Shown here: positions 42,941 through 55,095 of the stretch, piece by piece
Layout: each line of letters starts with the position of its first letter
Position numbering within the stretch: the stretch's first letter is position 1
Assembly (NCBI RefSeq): GCF_040802235.1
Contig: NC_133158.1
Coordinates: 26,229,001 to 26,293,000 of the forward strand
Reading direction: 5' to 3'
From: Manis javanica
Lineage: Eukaryota > Chordata > Mammalia > Pholidota > Manidae
DNA: 64,000 bases
Program-made: the position numbers and the translations under genes
The notes under the pieces: model-generated
What the model was told of the DNA's origin: nothing
Databases searched by the model: none
The model's input: only the letters and a program-made list of their open reading frames with translations

Positions 42941-45900
42941 TCAGATGAGTGACATCATTTGGTATTTCTCTTTCTCCGCTTGGCTTATTTCACTGAGCAT
43001 AATACTCTCCAGCTCCATCCATGTTGCTGCAAATGGTTGGATTTTTCCACTTCTTATGGCTGAGTAGTATTCCATTGTGTATATGTACCACATCTTCTTT
43101 ATCCATTCATCTACCGATGGACATTTAGGTTGCTTCCAATTCTTGGCTATTGTAAATAGTGCTGCGATAAACATAGGGGTGCATCTGTCTTTCTCAAACT
43201 TGATTGCTGTGTTCTTAGGGTAAATTCCTAGGAGTGGAATTCCTGGGTCAAATGGTAGGTCTGTTTTGAGCATTTTGATGAACCTCCATACTGCTTTCCA
43301 CAATGGTTGAACTAATTTACATTCCCACCAGCAGTGTAGGAGGGTTCCCCTTTCTCCACAGCCTCGCCAACATTTGTTGTTGTTTGTTTTTTGGATGGCA
43401 GCTATCCTTACTGGTGTGAGGTGATACCTCATTGTAGTTTTAATTTGCATTTCTCTGATAATTAGCGATGTGGAGCATCTTTTCATGTGTCTCTTGGCCA
43501 TCTGTATTTCTTTTTTGGAGAACTGTCTGTTCAGTTCCTCTGCCCATTTTTTAATTGGGTTATTTGTTTTTTGTTTGTTGAGGCGTGTGAGCTCTTTATA
43601 TATTCTGGACGTCAAGCCTTTATCGGATGTGTCATTTTCAAATATATTCTCCCATACTGTAGGGTTCCTTTTTGTTCTATTGATGGTGTCTTTCGCTGTA
43701 CAGAAGCTTTTCAGCTTAATGTAGTCCCACTTGCTCATTTTTGCTGTTGTTTTCCTTGCCCGGGGAGATATGTTCAAGAAGAGATCACTCATGTTTATGT
43801 CTAAGAGGTTTTTGCCTATGTTTTTTTCCAAGAGTTTAATGGTTTCATAACTTACATTCAGGTCTTTGATCCATTTTGAGTTTACCTTTGTATATGGGGT
43901 TAGACAATGGTCCAGTTTCATTCTCCTACATGTAGCTGTCCAGTTTTGCCAGCACCATCTGTTGAAGAGACTGTCATTTTGCCATTGTATGTCCATGGCT
44001 CCTTTATCAAATATTAATTGACCATATATGTTTGGGTTAATTTCTGGGGTCTCTAATCTGTTCCACTGGTCTGTGGCTCTGTTCTTGTGCCAGTACCAAA
44101 TTGTCTTGATTACTATGGCTTTGTAGTAGAGCTTGAAGTTGGGGAGTGAGATCCCCCGTACTTTATTCTTCTTTTTCAGGATTGCTTTGGCTATTCGGGG
44201 TCTTTGGTGTTTCCATATGAATTTTTGAATTATTTGTTCCAATTCATTGAAGAATGTTGCTGGTAATTTGAGAGGGATTGCATCAAATCTGTATATTGCT
44301 TTGGGCAGGATGGCCATTTTGACGATATTAATTCTTCCTAGCCATGAGCATGGGATGAGTTTCCATTTATTTGTGTCCCCTTTAATTTCTCTTAAGAGTG
44401 ACTTGTAGTTTTCAGAGTATAAGTCTTTCACTTGTTTGGTTAGGTTTATTCCTAGGTATTTTATTCTTTTTGATGCAATGGTGAATGGAATTGTTTTCCT
44501 GATTTCTCTTTCTATTGATTCGTTGTTAGTGTATAGGAAAGCTACAGATTTCTGTGTGTTAATTTTGTATCCTGCAACTTTGCTGTATTCTGATATCAGT
44601 TCTAGTAGTTTTGGAGTGGAGTCTTTAGGGTTTTTTATGTACAGTATCATATCATCTGCAAAGAGTGACAGTTTAACTTCTTCTTTACCAATCTGGATTC
44701 CTTGTATTTCTTTGTTTTGTCTGATTGCCGTGGCTAGGACCTCCAGTACTATGTTAAATAACAGTGGGGAGAGTGGGCATCCCTGTCTGGTTCCCGATCT
44801 CAGAGGAAATGCTTTCAGCTTCTCGCTGTTCAGTATAATGCTGGCTGTGGGTTTATCATATATGGCCTTTATTATGTTGAGGTACTTGCCCTCTATTCCC
44901 ATTTTGCTGAGAGTTTTTATCATGAATGGATGTTGAATTTTGTCAAATGCTTTTTCAGCATCTATGGAGATGATCATGTGGTTTTTGTCTTTCTTTTTGT
45001 TGATGTGGTGGATGATGTTGATGGATTTTCGAATGTTGTACCATCCTTGCATCCCTGGGATGAACCCCACTTGGTCATGGTGTATGATCCTTTTGATATA
45101 CTGTTGAATTCTGTTTGCTAATATTTTATTGAGTATTTTTGCATCTACATTCATCAGGGATATTGGTCTGTAATTTTCTTTTTTGGTGGGGTCTTTGCCT
45201 GGTTTTGGTATTAGGGTGATGTTGGCCTCCTAGAATGAGTTTGGGAGTATTCCCTCTTCTTCTATTTTGTGGAACACTTTAAGGAGAATGGGTATTATGT
45301 CTTCTCTGTGTGTCTGATAAAATTCCGAGGTAAATCCGTCCGGCCCCGGGGTTTTGTTCTTGGGTAGTTTTTTGATTACTGTTTCAATTTCTTTGCTCGT
45401 AATTGGTTTAACTTTTGTGTTTCTTCCTTGGTCAGTCTTGGGAGGTTGTATTTTTCTAGGAAGTTGTCCATTTCTTCTAGGTTTTCCAGCTTGTTGGCAT
45501 ATAGGTTTTCATAGTAGTCTTTAATAATTCTTTGTATTTCTGTGGAGTCTGTCGTGATTTTTCTATTCTCATTTCTGATTATGTTGATTTGTGTTGACTC
45601 TCTTTTTCTCTTAATAAGTTGGGCTAGAGGCTTATCTATTTTGTTTATTTTCTCGAAGAACCAGCTCTTGGTTTCGTTGATTTTTGCTATTGTTTTTTTC
45701 TTCTCAATTTTGTTTATTTCTTCTCTTATCTTTATTATGTCCCTCCTTCTGCTGACTTTAGGCCTCATTTGTTCTTCTTTTTCCAGTTTTAATAATTGTG
45801 ATGTTAGACTATTCATTTGGGATTGTTCTTCCTTCTTTAAGTGTGCCTGGATTGCTATATACTTTCCTCTTAAGACTGCTTTTGCTGTATCTCACAAAGT

Positions 45901-46751
45901 TGGGGCTTAGTATTGTTGTTGTCATTTGTTTCTATATATTCCTTGATCTCTGTTTTGATTTGTTCATTGATCCATTGATTATTTAGTAGCATGTTGTTAA
46001 GCCTCCATGTGTTTGTGAGCCTTTTTGTTTTCTTTGTAGAATTTATTTCTACTTTCATACCTTTGTGATCTGAAAAATTGGTTGGTAGAATTTCAATATT
46101 TTGCAATTTACTGAGGCTCTTTTTGTGAGTTAGTATGTGGTCTATTCTGGAGAATGTTCCATGTGCACTTGAGAAGAATGTATATCCTGTTGCTTTTGGA
46201 TGTAGAGTTCTATAGATGTCTATCTGGTCCATCTGTTCTAGTGTGTTGTTCAGTGCCTGTGTGTCCTTACTTATTTTCTGCCCAGTGGATCTATCCTTTG
46301 GGGTGAGTGGTGTGTTGAAGTCTCCTAAAATGAATGCATTGCAGTCTATTTCCCTCTTTAGTTCTGTTAGTATTTGTTTCACATATGCTGGTGCTCCTGT
46401 GTTGGGTGTATATATATTTAGAATGGTTATATCCTCTTGTTGGACTGAGCCCTTTACCATTATATAGTGTCCTTCTTTATCTCTTGTTACTTTCTTAGTT
46501 TTGAAGTCTATTTTGTCTGATATTAGTACTGCAACCCCTGCTTTCTTCTCACTGTTGTTTGCCTGAAATATGTTTTTCCATCCCTTGACTTTTAGTCTGT
46601 GCATGTCTTTGGGTTTGAGGTGAGTTTCTTGTAAGCAGCATATAGATGGGTCTTGCTTTTTTATCCATTCTATTACTCTGTGTCTTTTGATTGGTGCATT
46701 AAGTCCATTTACATTTAGGGTGACTATTGAGAGAGATGTACTTATTGCCAT
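42941..46751 (-). pseudogene. L1 ORF2 (endonuclease-reverse transcriptase), frameshifted
   Basis: The ATG at 46,751 precedes the endonuclease domain (SIVTLNVNGLNAPIKRHR start; LGDFNTPL and SDHKGMK motifs). The frame is lost near 45,880. A second frame covers the linker (45,816-45,376, [20 protein letters not shown]), is lost near 45,405, and an in-frame stop lies at 45,230-45,232. A third frame (45,154-42,941, 737 codons) is open through the whole reverse transcriptase, with FADDMILYI catalytic motif, and the Cys-rich C-terminus to the end. Total length is about 1,270 codons, normal for L1. Known role: nicks target DNA and reverse-transcribes L1 RNA there. This copy is inactive. Confidence 0.95.
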
Positions 46752-46947
46752 TGCAGGGTTTATATTCGTGGTTACCAAAGGTTCAAGGTTAGCCTCTTTA
46801 GTATCTTACTGCCTCACTTAGCTCACTTATTGAGCTGTTATATACACTGTCTGGAGATTCTTTTCTTCTTTCCCTTCTTATTCCTCCTCCTCCATTCTTC
46901 ATATGTTGTGTGTTTTGTTTCTGTGCTCTTTTTAGGTGTGCTCCCAT

Positions 46948-47871
46948 CTAGAGCAGTCCCTGTAAGATTCCCTGTAGAGGTGGTTTGTGGGAAGCAAATT
47001 CCCTCAGCTTTTGCTTATCTGGGAATTGTTTAATCCCGCCATCATATTTAAATGATAGTCATGCTGAATACAGTATCCTTGGTTCAAGGCCCTTCTGTTT
47101 CATTGCATTAAATATATCATGCCATTCTCTTCTGGCCTGTAGGGTTTCTGTCGAGAAGTCTGATGTTAGCCTGATGGGTTTTCCTTTATAGGTGACCTTT
47201 TTCTCTCTAGCTGCCTTTAAAACTCTTTCCTTGTCCTTGATCCTTGCCATTTTAATTACTATGTGTCTTGGTGTTGTCCTCCTTGGATCCTTTCTGTTGG
47301 GAGTTCTGTGTAATTCCATGGTCTGTTCGATTATTTCCTCCCCCAGTTTGGGGAAGTTTTCAGCAATTATTTCTTCAAAGAGACTTTCTATCCCTTTTCC
47401 TCTTTCTTCTTCTTCTGGTATCCCTATAATACGAATATTATTCCTTTTGTATTGGTCACATATTTCTCTTAGTGTTGTTTCATTCCTGGAGATCCTTTTA
47501 TCTCTCTCTATGTCAGCTTCTATACGTTCCTGTTCTCTGGCTTCTATTCCTTCAGTGGCCTCTTGCATCTTGTCCAATCTGCTTATAAATCCTTCCAGGG
47601 ATTGTTTCACTTCTGTGATCTCCTTCCTGACATCTGTGATCTCCTTCCGGACTTCATCCCACTGCTCTTGCATTTTTCTCTGCATCTCATCCCACTACTC
47701 TTGCATTTTTCTCTGCATCTCATCCCATTGCTCTTGCATTTTTCTCTGCATCTCTGTCAGCATGTTCATGATTTTTATTTTGAATTCTTTTTCAGGAGGA
47801 CTAGTTAGGTCTGTCTCCCTCTCAGGCGTTGTCTCTGTGATCTTTGTCTGCCTGTAGTTTTGCCTTTTCAT
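46948..47871 (-). pseudogene. L1 ORF1 (RNA-binding chaperone), two stops
   Basis: The ATG at 47,871 starts a frame of 307 codons ending in TAG at 46,948-46,950. It is interrupted by TAG at 47,695-47,697 and TGA at 47,059-47,061. The N-terminal coiled-coil has three tandem 33-bp (11-residue, MQRKMQEQWDE) units at about 47,655-47,753. The middle matches the L1 RRM-type domain (NNIRIIGIPEEEERGKGIESLFEE as the core region), and the C-terminal domain carries the conserved ARIKDKERVLKAAR segment. Length is typical. Known role: trimeric RNA chaperone of the L1 particle. Confidence 0.92.
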
Positions 47872-48412
47872 GGTGATAGAGATAGTTTGCAGAGCTGGTA
47901 CAAGTGACCGGTGGAAGAACTTCCCTTCTTGTTGGTTTGTGGCCTTCTCCTGGGAGAATAGTGACCTCTAGTGGCTTGTGCTGGGCAGCTGTGCTCAGAC
48001 AGGGCTTCTGCTTCTTGCCCAGTTGCTATGGGGTTTATCTCCACTGTTGCTGTGGGCTTGGCCTGGCTGAGGCTGTTCCTCCAAAATGGTGGAGCCCCGT
48101 TGGAGGGGGAGCGGCCGGGAGGCTATTTATCTCCGTAAGGGGCCTCTGTGCTCCCTGCTGCCCAGTGGGTTAGAGTGCCCAGACATCCCCAGATTCCCTG
48201 CCGCTGGTCTAAGTGACCTGTCCTGCCCCTTTAAGACTTCCAAAAAGCACTCCCCTTCGCAAGGCGCTGGGTTCTTGCAGGTGTGGATGTGGTCTGGATG
48301 TTGTCCTGTGTCCTGTGGTCTCTATTTTAGGAAGATTTTTCTTTGTTATATTTTCATAGCTCTATGTGTTTTTGGGAGGAGATTTCCACTGCTCTACTCA
48401 CGCCGCCATCCT
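47872..48412 (-). promoter_or_regulatory. L1 5' UTR / internal promoter
   Basis: About 540 bp precede ORF1 in L1 sense. The end near 48,401-48,412 contains GGATGGCGGCG on the minus strand, like the YY1 motif at L1 5' ends. The inner part is CpG-poor, and no monomer repeats are visible. Confidence 0.7.
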
Positions 48413-48427
48413 AGGCCTTCTGTTTTT
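48413..48427. repeat. L1 target site duplication, right copy
   Basis: AGGCCTTCTGTTTTT pairs with 40,337-40,351. Confidence 0.75.
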
Positions 48428-48622
48428 GATCACCCTGCCTGAAACGGGTTTTTTCCTGTTACTCATACCACCATTTTGACTAATGACTTATTTACATTAG
48501 ATTCTTCCCTACCAGACTGTTAAGATGCCTGAAGGCAGGGGCTTTGCTTGGCTTCCTGCAGTATACCTGGTGGCCAGTGCATAGTACGCACTTGACATGT
48601 AGCTATTGAATGAAGATTTCAT
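48428..48622 (+). repeat. L2 LINE 3' end, right of L1 insertion
   Basis: gatcaccctgcctg, then ctgaaggcaggggctttgcttgg, then cagtgcatagtacgcacttgacatgtagctattgaatgaag, is the L2 3' terminus order. It continues the L2 sequence left of the L1. Confidence 0.75.
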
Positions 48623-51160
48623 AGTTGTCTGCATGATGCTGGAGGAAGTTAACGCAAGGTGGAAGTGAGTTTTCTATCACTAGAATTTTCAAACACAGCA
48701 CAGTCAGCCTTACGTTGTTTTAGAAGACTCCCATGTGCCACGTTCTGTGTTACGTGACTGTAGGGCTGAGTTATGCTCCTGAAGTGGGGCTTTACTGCGC
48801 ATTGCCTTTTGCTTATAAATAGGATTCTGAAATTCTTTTCCCACACCCTGTCTTCTCTCCTACCAGCATACTCTCTCAGAGTTTCACCCTTATCCTTTCC
48901 CACTCATCCGCCACCAGCTTTCCTGCTAAAGAAAGCAAACATTGGTTCAGCACTTACGTGTGACCACCCTGCACGGCATGTTATATGTGCTGTCTTCCAA
49001 ATCATCACCATCACCCTTCATGATTGAACCAGGTGTATTCCCCATTTATGGAATTCCTAGTTACAGTTTATTCCTGACAGCATTAAGCTGTGCCCAGGGA
49101 TCTTGAAGAGAGCAGGAAGCCAGGAGAAAGCAAATATGGGCAAGAATGGGAATGGAGAGCAAGAGTCCCCATACACTGGCAGTCAGGATATAACTTATTG
49201 GAAACCGGTCAAGAAAGCATAAACCATCAATCCTAAATCCAGGAAGTGCAGCTTGACTCAGGAGCCCACCATTCCCAAGGACCAGGGTCAAAGACAAGCA
49301 GAGAGCTGCCAGTCAAGATGGGGGCCCCACCAAGGCCTCCTCTCCAAGAATCATGTGATACAGAGGTTTTAGTCATTTCCTGCAGGGCACCCTCCTATAG
49401 CTGGGGCCCCACAGCCTGTCCCACTCAAGGATGCAGTGAAAGTGGGGGTGAGGGACACCTGTTACAGAGGAGGCAGGTAGAGGATATGAACAGATTCTTC
49501 CTGGAGGGAGTGGGGTGGGGAATCAGTGGTAAAGGGATTGCAGATATGAACACATATTTAAAGGCATCTCCACCAGGGCTGTGCTTTGAAAAGGGAACAG
49601 AAACCTCCCAAATGTGAAGATAATGATTTTGCCAAGGCAACAGAAAGCTGAGAACTGCAAGTAAAGATTCATATTACAAAAAGGTGCTCAATTCTGGTGT
49701 AGGGTTTAATTATACTTGAGGTATTTCTGACTTGGTGGTGTGTGTGGGAGGCTCTGTCTTTCTCCCTTTTGCTGTTATTATCTCATGGGTCTACAGTTTC
49801 ATTTTTCCCACCATGGGGCTCCTTCATCATCTCTCCAATCCCCCAAGTCCCTCTGGGAGGCCGTTGCTGGCAAAGCACTCAACCAGCAATAACCATTGCC
49901 TCCCAAGTCTATTAGTACTCAAATTCTTAACCATGGTTAATCATCAGGTTTAATTACATATTAATCATTTGCCAGATGGTGTGGGGGCAAGCTTCAGATA
50001 TTCCTGAGGCTGAATTTGTGCAGCACAGATATGTTTGTTAGGAAATAAGTCTCCTGAAGGCATTTTTCTTATTGTATGTGGGAGCTGAAGAAAGTGGGAA
50101 GCGTGGTTGCATTTCAGGCTGCCTAGTGTGATCTCTCTTGATTGGTTTGCTCTTCTAAGCTGCTGGCATATTTTCAATACTGTATTTGGTATGGTCCATC
50201 TCTCAACCTTCCTGGATGTTCTCCATTTGTTTTGCTTGCTTTTTATGAATATTTTATACTCAAGTATTTACCAGTGCTTCTGGAGGTCAACGGCAACTCC
50301 ATCAGTGGAGTTGCTTTCTCTGCATATCAGTTCATCAAGCAGTACTGAGCTCTCTGGACCAAGTCAAGGCCATGTTTCCTCCACTCAGACCCTTCCAGGA
50401 CATCTCTTCTCACTCAGCAGAAATCCAGTCACCTGACCAAGACACAGAAGACCTTGCATTTTCTGGCCTCTGTTTCTGTCTCAGATTTCATGTTCTCAAC
50501 AATCCCCTTTGCTTATTCCACTCCTGACATATTGGCCTCCTTGCTATTTCCATTAATTTTATGTTGCTGTATAATACATTACTACATGTCTAGCATCTCA
50601 GCCCTCTCCCTACCCCTGGCATTTATGTCACAGTTTTGTAGGTCAGAAATAGGGGCAGGCTCAGCTGTATTTTCTGCTTAGGTCTAAATCAGTTTGTCTG
50701 CTGGCTTGGGCTCTTATCTGAGACCTCTGGGCAGAAGTTTATTCTCAGATTTATTAGGTTATTGACAGAATTCAGTTCTCTGTGGTTGTAGGACTGAGGT
50801 CCCTGTTTCCTTGCTAGTAGTTGTTAGCTGAGGGCCACTCTCAGCTCCTGGGGGCCACCCATATTCCTAATAAAGCAATCCTTTCTGTCTCCAAGCCAGC
50901 AAGGGTACATTGGGTCCTTCTCATTATTTGAATCTAACTTCCCCTTCTTCAGCCAGCCAGAGAAAACTCTCTCCTTTTAAAGTTATCATGTGATTAGGTT
51001 AGGCCCACCCAGATAATCTTCTTAGTGAAAGGTTAACTGATTAGTAATCTTAATTACAGCTGCAAAATTCCTTTAACATGCATAATCGTGAGGGTAACAC
51101 AGAGAAGCAGGCAGATTGTGGGTTCCTCTTAGAATTCTGCTTCCTATACCTATTCCTCAA
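48623..51160. other. Unique DNA with a possible old LTR relic, no gene seen
   Basis: Positions about 50,540-51,060 run gttgctgtataatacattac, gtcacagttttgtaggtcagaaat, ggcaggctcagctg and ttgacagaattcagttc, like an ancient LTR in antisense; the family is not named. The rest looks unique, and no ORF resembles a protein. Confidence 0.4.
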
Positions 51161-51164
51161 ACAT

Positions 51165-51440
51165 GCTGCAATTTATCTCACCGCAGGCCCTTTGCACTTA
51201 CTGTTTCCTACATCTAGAACTCCTTCCCAGAGGACGTCCTCCACAGATGGCTTACATAATTGACATATCATGTCATTACATGTTTATTTGTTTATTATTT
51301 CTCTTCCCCCACTGGAATAGAGGCTCCCTGAAGACTGGGGCCTTGCCTGCTTTATTCAGGGCTCACCATCAGTTCCTAAAATAACTTTGGCACTTAGTAG
51401 GTGCTCTATGTCTACAAATAAATGAATGCTAAATGAATAT
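51165..51440 (+). repeat. L2 LINE 3' end
   Basis: ccctttgcacttactgtttcctacatctagaactccttccc, then ctcttcccccactggaatagaggctccctgaagactggggccttgcctg, then cacttagtaggtgctctatgtct and aaatgaatgctaaatgaat follow the L2 3' consensus order closely. Confidence 0.85.
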
Positions 51441-52060
51441 TTAGCTTCTCAACTCATCTTTTCCTCTTCCTTCTCTCTCCCAGTAAGATGTCTCTGAATT
51501 TTAGGATTTCCATAAAATGATCATTATAAACTGTTTTTCCCTCTGTCCATATAAGCGTGAGTGATGGAAGGAATCAGGAACTTCTGCTTTTCCACCCCAT
51601 CTAAATATGCACAGAATTTAAAGAGGAAGACTCTTTTCCTCTGTTGATCTATCTTTCCTATATTTTACACATTTGTCTCTTCTTTGCCTGGCAGGTAATG
51701 TATGCATTCCCATCTTTATGCCCAAATCCAGGAGTGGAAAAGCTTTGAAGTTGTTTGACTGTAGCTTCCCATTCAATGAAAGACTCTAGTAAACTGGAAT
51801 ATTCTCTCTCTCCTGGCCAAAAATATTCCCTTGCCAAGAAACGTCCAGCTCAGGCTCACAGTGTCTGTGTCATTTTTTGGTACAGTTCACAGACAGATCT
51901 GTCTTTTTTGAACTAATTTAATATCTGCACCAGAGGCCCTAGAGGCACAAGGGCTGCATTAGGTGCACTGGTCTATGTTCTGGCTTATAGAGTCATTTTT
52001 AAACGTTTGAGCCTTCATTTAAAGGAGACTGCAGTAAAAAACTTACATTTCTGTTTCACA
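51441..52060. other. Unique DNA, no gene seen
   Basis: There is no recognisable exon, RNA gene or repeat. Confidence 0.45.
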
Positions 52061-52061
52061 A

Positions 52062-52150
52062 TATATATAAATCAAACCATTAAGCTATATGCCTTAAACT
52101 TATACAGTGATGTAAATCAATTATGTCTCAGTAAAACAGGGGGAAAAAAC
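52062..52150 (+). repeat. Old L1 3' end fragment
   Basis: ataaatcaaaccattaagctatatgccttaaacttatacagtgatg, then caattatgtctcagtaaaac, is the L1 3' terminus found in non-primate placentals. Confidence 0.65.
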
Positions 52151-52744
52151 CCCATGGAATTCTTATTTCTCTTAGAAGTAGAAACTGGTAACTATGTGCT
52201 CTCATTTCCATATGGAAGTAATTAGGACTTTAGGGGAAGCCTCCCCTTTAGCTGGGGTGTGTGACTTCCATTTGCTGCAGTCTCCACATTTCCCTATTGT
52301 ATCTCTACACATGAAGTCAGTGTTGATTGCTAATTACCATCACGCTTGTGCTGATGTATTTTAAAGTAAAGGAATATTTCTCTGTATCCCTTGTTTTTCC
52401 AAAAGTGGGAAAGTGATGATAGATCCACCCACCCTAACTTATACTTTCCCATTACTTTCTTGGCCCCTGAAGGGCTTTTGATTTTTGCAGTTTCTGCCCA
52501 GTGTGTCAGCTCTGTGAGGGAGAAGCAAGCCTGCCTTGTTTGTGGCAGCGGTGTCAGAGCCTGGAGCAGAAGAGATGATCAGTGTTTACAGATTGACTGA
52601 ATGCCTGATGGCTAACGTCCGTGCACCTCTGACAGCACCTAATAACACCTGACTTCACTGTTGTCTTTTCATGTGTGACTGTCCTACAAATCTGCATGTT
52701 GTCTCTCCAACTAATTTCTTTAAAGCCAGAGACCGTACCTATAT
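52151..52744. other. Unique DNA, no gene seen
   Basis: Nothing recognised beyond short random open frames. Confidence 0.45.
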
Positions 52745-53195
52745 TCACTTTCTACTGCTGCTGTAACACCTTACCACAGGCTTGGACCCTTCAAACAGCA
52801 GAGACTTATTCTCACAGTTCTATAGGACAGAAGTCTGAAGTTAAGGCGTTGGCAGTGCCACATGCTCACTGGCAGTTCCAGCAGAGAGGAGCCTTCCTTA
52901 CCCCTTCCAGCCTTTCACGGCTCCAGGCCTTCTTCGGCTTGTCGCGCCATCCCTCCAGTCTCTGCCTCTGTCTTCATACGGGTCTTCACAAGTCTTCCCC
53001 TGTGCCGGCAGGGGCTCTTCTCTTCTGTCTCTTATAAGAATGTGTCCTTGGATTAGAGCCCCCCTGGTATCCAGGAGGATCTCACCTCTAGACCCTTAAT
53101 CACATCTGCAAAGATGCTCTTTCCAAACGAGCACATACATGGGTTCTGGGTGGACATATTTTTGGGGGCACCACTATTCAGTTCACCACAGTGTC
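52745..53195 (-). repeat. MLT1-type MaLR LTR relic
   Basis: In plus orientation it runs ctactgctgctgtaacaccttaccaca, cagcagagacttattctcacagttctataggacag, aagtctgaagttaagg, ctcttataagaatgtgtccttggattagagcccccc, cttaatcacatctgcaaagat, and ttttgggggcaccactattcagttcacc. This is MLT1-class LTR order, reverse-complemented. It is a solo, old element. Confidence 0.8.
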
Positions 53196-54895
53196 ACATG
53201 ACAACTACTGTATTTGAAAAATATTGAGAACGTGCTGTTTATAAGGCTCTATGGTGGGCCCTGTATGGAGAGAGATACTAATTAAGCAAACAGGATCCTC
53301 CCTCTAGAAGGGAGAATAAGGATTATGTACAGGTTACTATTACATAATAACATTCATGAAGAGTACTCCCAGAGCCTACAAGGCACTCTGGGGTCTCAGA
53401 GGAGAAAGATACTGGGGCATCAGGGACAGGTTGCAGGAGGTGGAATTTAACTGTGCCCTAAAGAGGCATAGAATCCTGAAAGGTTGATGAGAACATTTCT
53501 GGTGTGGTGAGATGTATGAGAAGCCCAGAGATGAAAAAATACCACATGGAACAATTACTTATTTTGATGCAACATCCGATTATGCACCCCTAAGAGTGCC
53601 CTTTTGTGTATAGTAGGTGCTCAGCAAACATTTCACTGGCTAGAAGCACCCACTAAACCCCCATGCCCTTGGTGCCATGCTAGGTACTATACCAAATTGA
53701 TAAATTAATAATTTTCTGAAAAATTGCAGCTCCTGATAGGGAGTTAGGATATGCAAATAACTGGTAGATTAATGACATTGACATTATGCATGTGGGGGTA
53801 ATATTTGCTCTCAAAGCCTTCAGGGTGGCCTGCAGATTGGCCTTTTAATCTCGTAAGTAAGCAGTTCAGCCACAAGACTCTCCGGTTTTCACATTCTGAA
53901 ATCTGATACTGTGAGCTGCTAATTATATGCTGATCCACTCAGAGCCCACTGATTCTTCATTGTTTCCAAATTTGATTAATGTTCCTGCCTTCATGCACCC
54001 TCCTGGTGGCCAGCATAGTGTCACAAATTACACCCACCAGTGGGTTTCAGGCAGCAAAGGAAATTTCTTTCCTAACAATGAGAAGTTCAAAGGAAATTCC
54101 CGAGAAAGCTACCTGATCATATCACAATGGCCATGCCACCCTGGAGTTGAGCAGGAATGAAGAAATGACTTCTCCTAGGGCAGGAGGAAGATAATGAAGT
54201 GCACTGGGCAAGCCAGTTTTAACAGAAACCATGGAGTAGCCCACTTGAGAGAAATGTTTGCAGTAAGTGCTAGCTGTCTGTGTTGAAAGTAATGATTCTG
54301 ACCTATAGTGTATTTGTTAACACAAATTTAACTTCATTCCAATATTGCATTAATGTAGCTTTATTTTATTCCAGCTTGTATGGACTTACAGAATGTAACC
54401 ATTTTAATAATTATGGATTCAATAACTTTATCGCATACCAATGATGAGCTTGTGTCATTGAATTCAGTGATCTAGTCCCTTCCCATAGAGGTAGAGTCTG
54501 AGGGTTTCCTGATGGCTTGGTACCCAAAAGGTCATCTCATCCAGCGAACCAGCTTGAATTCATCTCTCTCTGTCTCTACATCATGTGGCCTGGCAGTTGG
54601 CCAGATTCTATTCGTAGTGATAGGGAACTTTCTATCTGAGGAGAGAACAATTCTGTAGAATGGCCTTTGTTTTCTTTTTATTTGAACACCAACAACATAC
54701 ATTTAAAATACTTAACGGATTTTTTAGAACAAATATATGCAAATTAATCTGTGAGTATAAAAGGGCTCATCATGAAGCATGAAGTCTTTCTTCTGCCACC
54801 TGTCCTCAGGTGCTTTTCCCAGTGTATTGCTTGTGTATTTCCAGACCTATTCTTGCCTTTAGACGAATGTGTGCATGAATGTGTGTGTATACAGT
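53196..54895. other. Unique DNA with an unnamed old repeat, no gene seen
   Basis: Positions about 53,215-53,530 resemble the same ancient repeat type as 21,170-22,200 (tattgagaacgtgctgtttataaggctctatggtggg; aggagaaagatactgg). No protein-like frame is present. Confidence 0.4.
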
Positions 54896-55095
54896 CTCCC
54901 ACCCCATTTTTAAGCACAAATGGGATCATACAGTTCACCCTGCTCTGTACCTTACTTTTTTTTAAAACATTAAATCTTGAAGATTATTCCAAATTAACAC
55001 ATATAGTTCTACTGCATTCATTTTTTGCATCTGTATAGTGTTCCACTTTATAACTTTGTTATCATTTGTAATAAGTTCTCTGTTAATGGCAATTC
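54896..55095 (-). repeat. Old L1 3' UTR fragment
   Basis: On plus: aagcacaaatgggatcatacagttcaccctgctctgtacc, then aaatcttgaagattattcca, then gcatctgtatagtgttccac. This is the reverse complement of an old L1 3' UTR. Confidence 0.65.

Larger units (their letters stand above)
40767..48412 (-). mobile_element. Near full-length L1 with chimeric retroviral 3' end (copy C)
   Basis: In minus sense: a 5' end starting near AGGATGGCGGCG (YY1-like) at about 48,412; a 5' UTR to 47,872; ORF1 47,871-46,948; a 196-bp spacer; ORF2 46,751-42,941; and a 3' UTR of about 2.17 kb ending in poly(A) near 40,767. Target duplications (40,337 and 48,413) and the retained 5' end indicate full-length insertion. Both ORFs carry stops or frameshifts, so this copy is dead. 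Its 3' UTR is several-fold longer than in typical mammalian L1s and includes retroviral sequence shared with copy A. Confidence 0.92.

Noticed and set aside
47192..47857. 221-codon plus-strand frame
   Set aside because: It is the antisense shadow of L1 ORF1; its repeats are the reverse of the 33-bp coiled-coil units.
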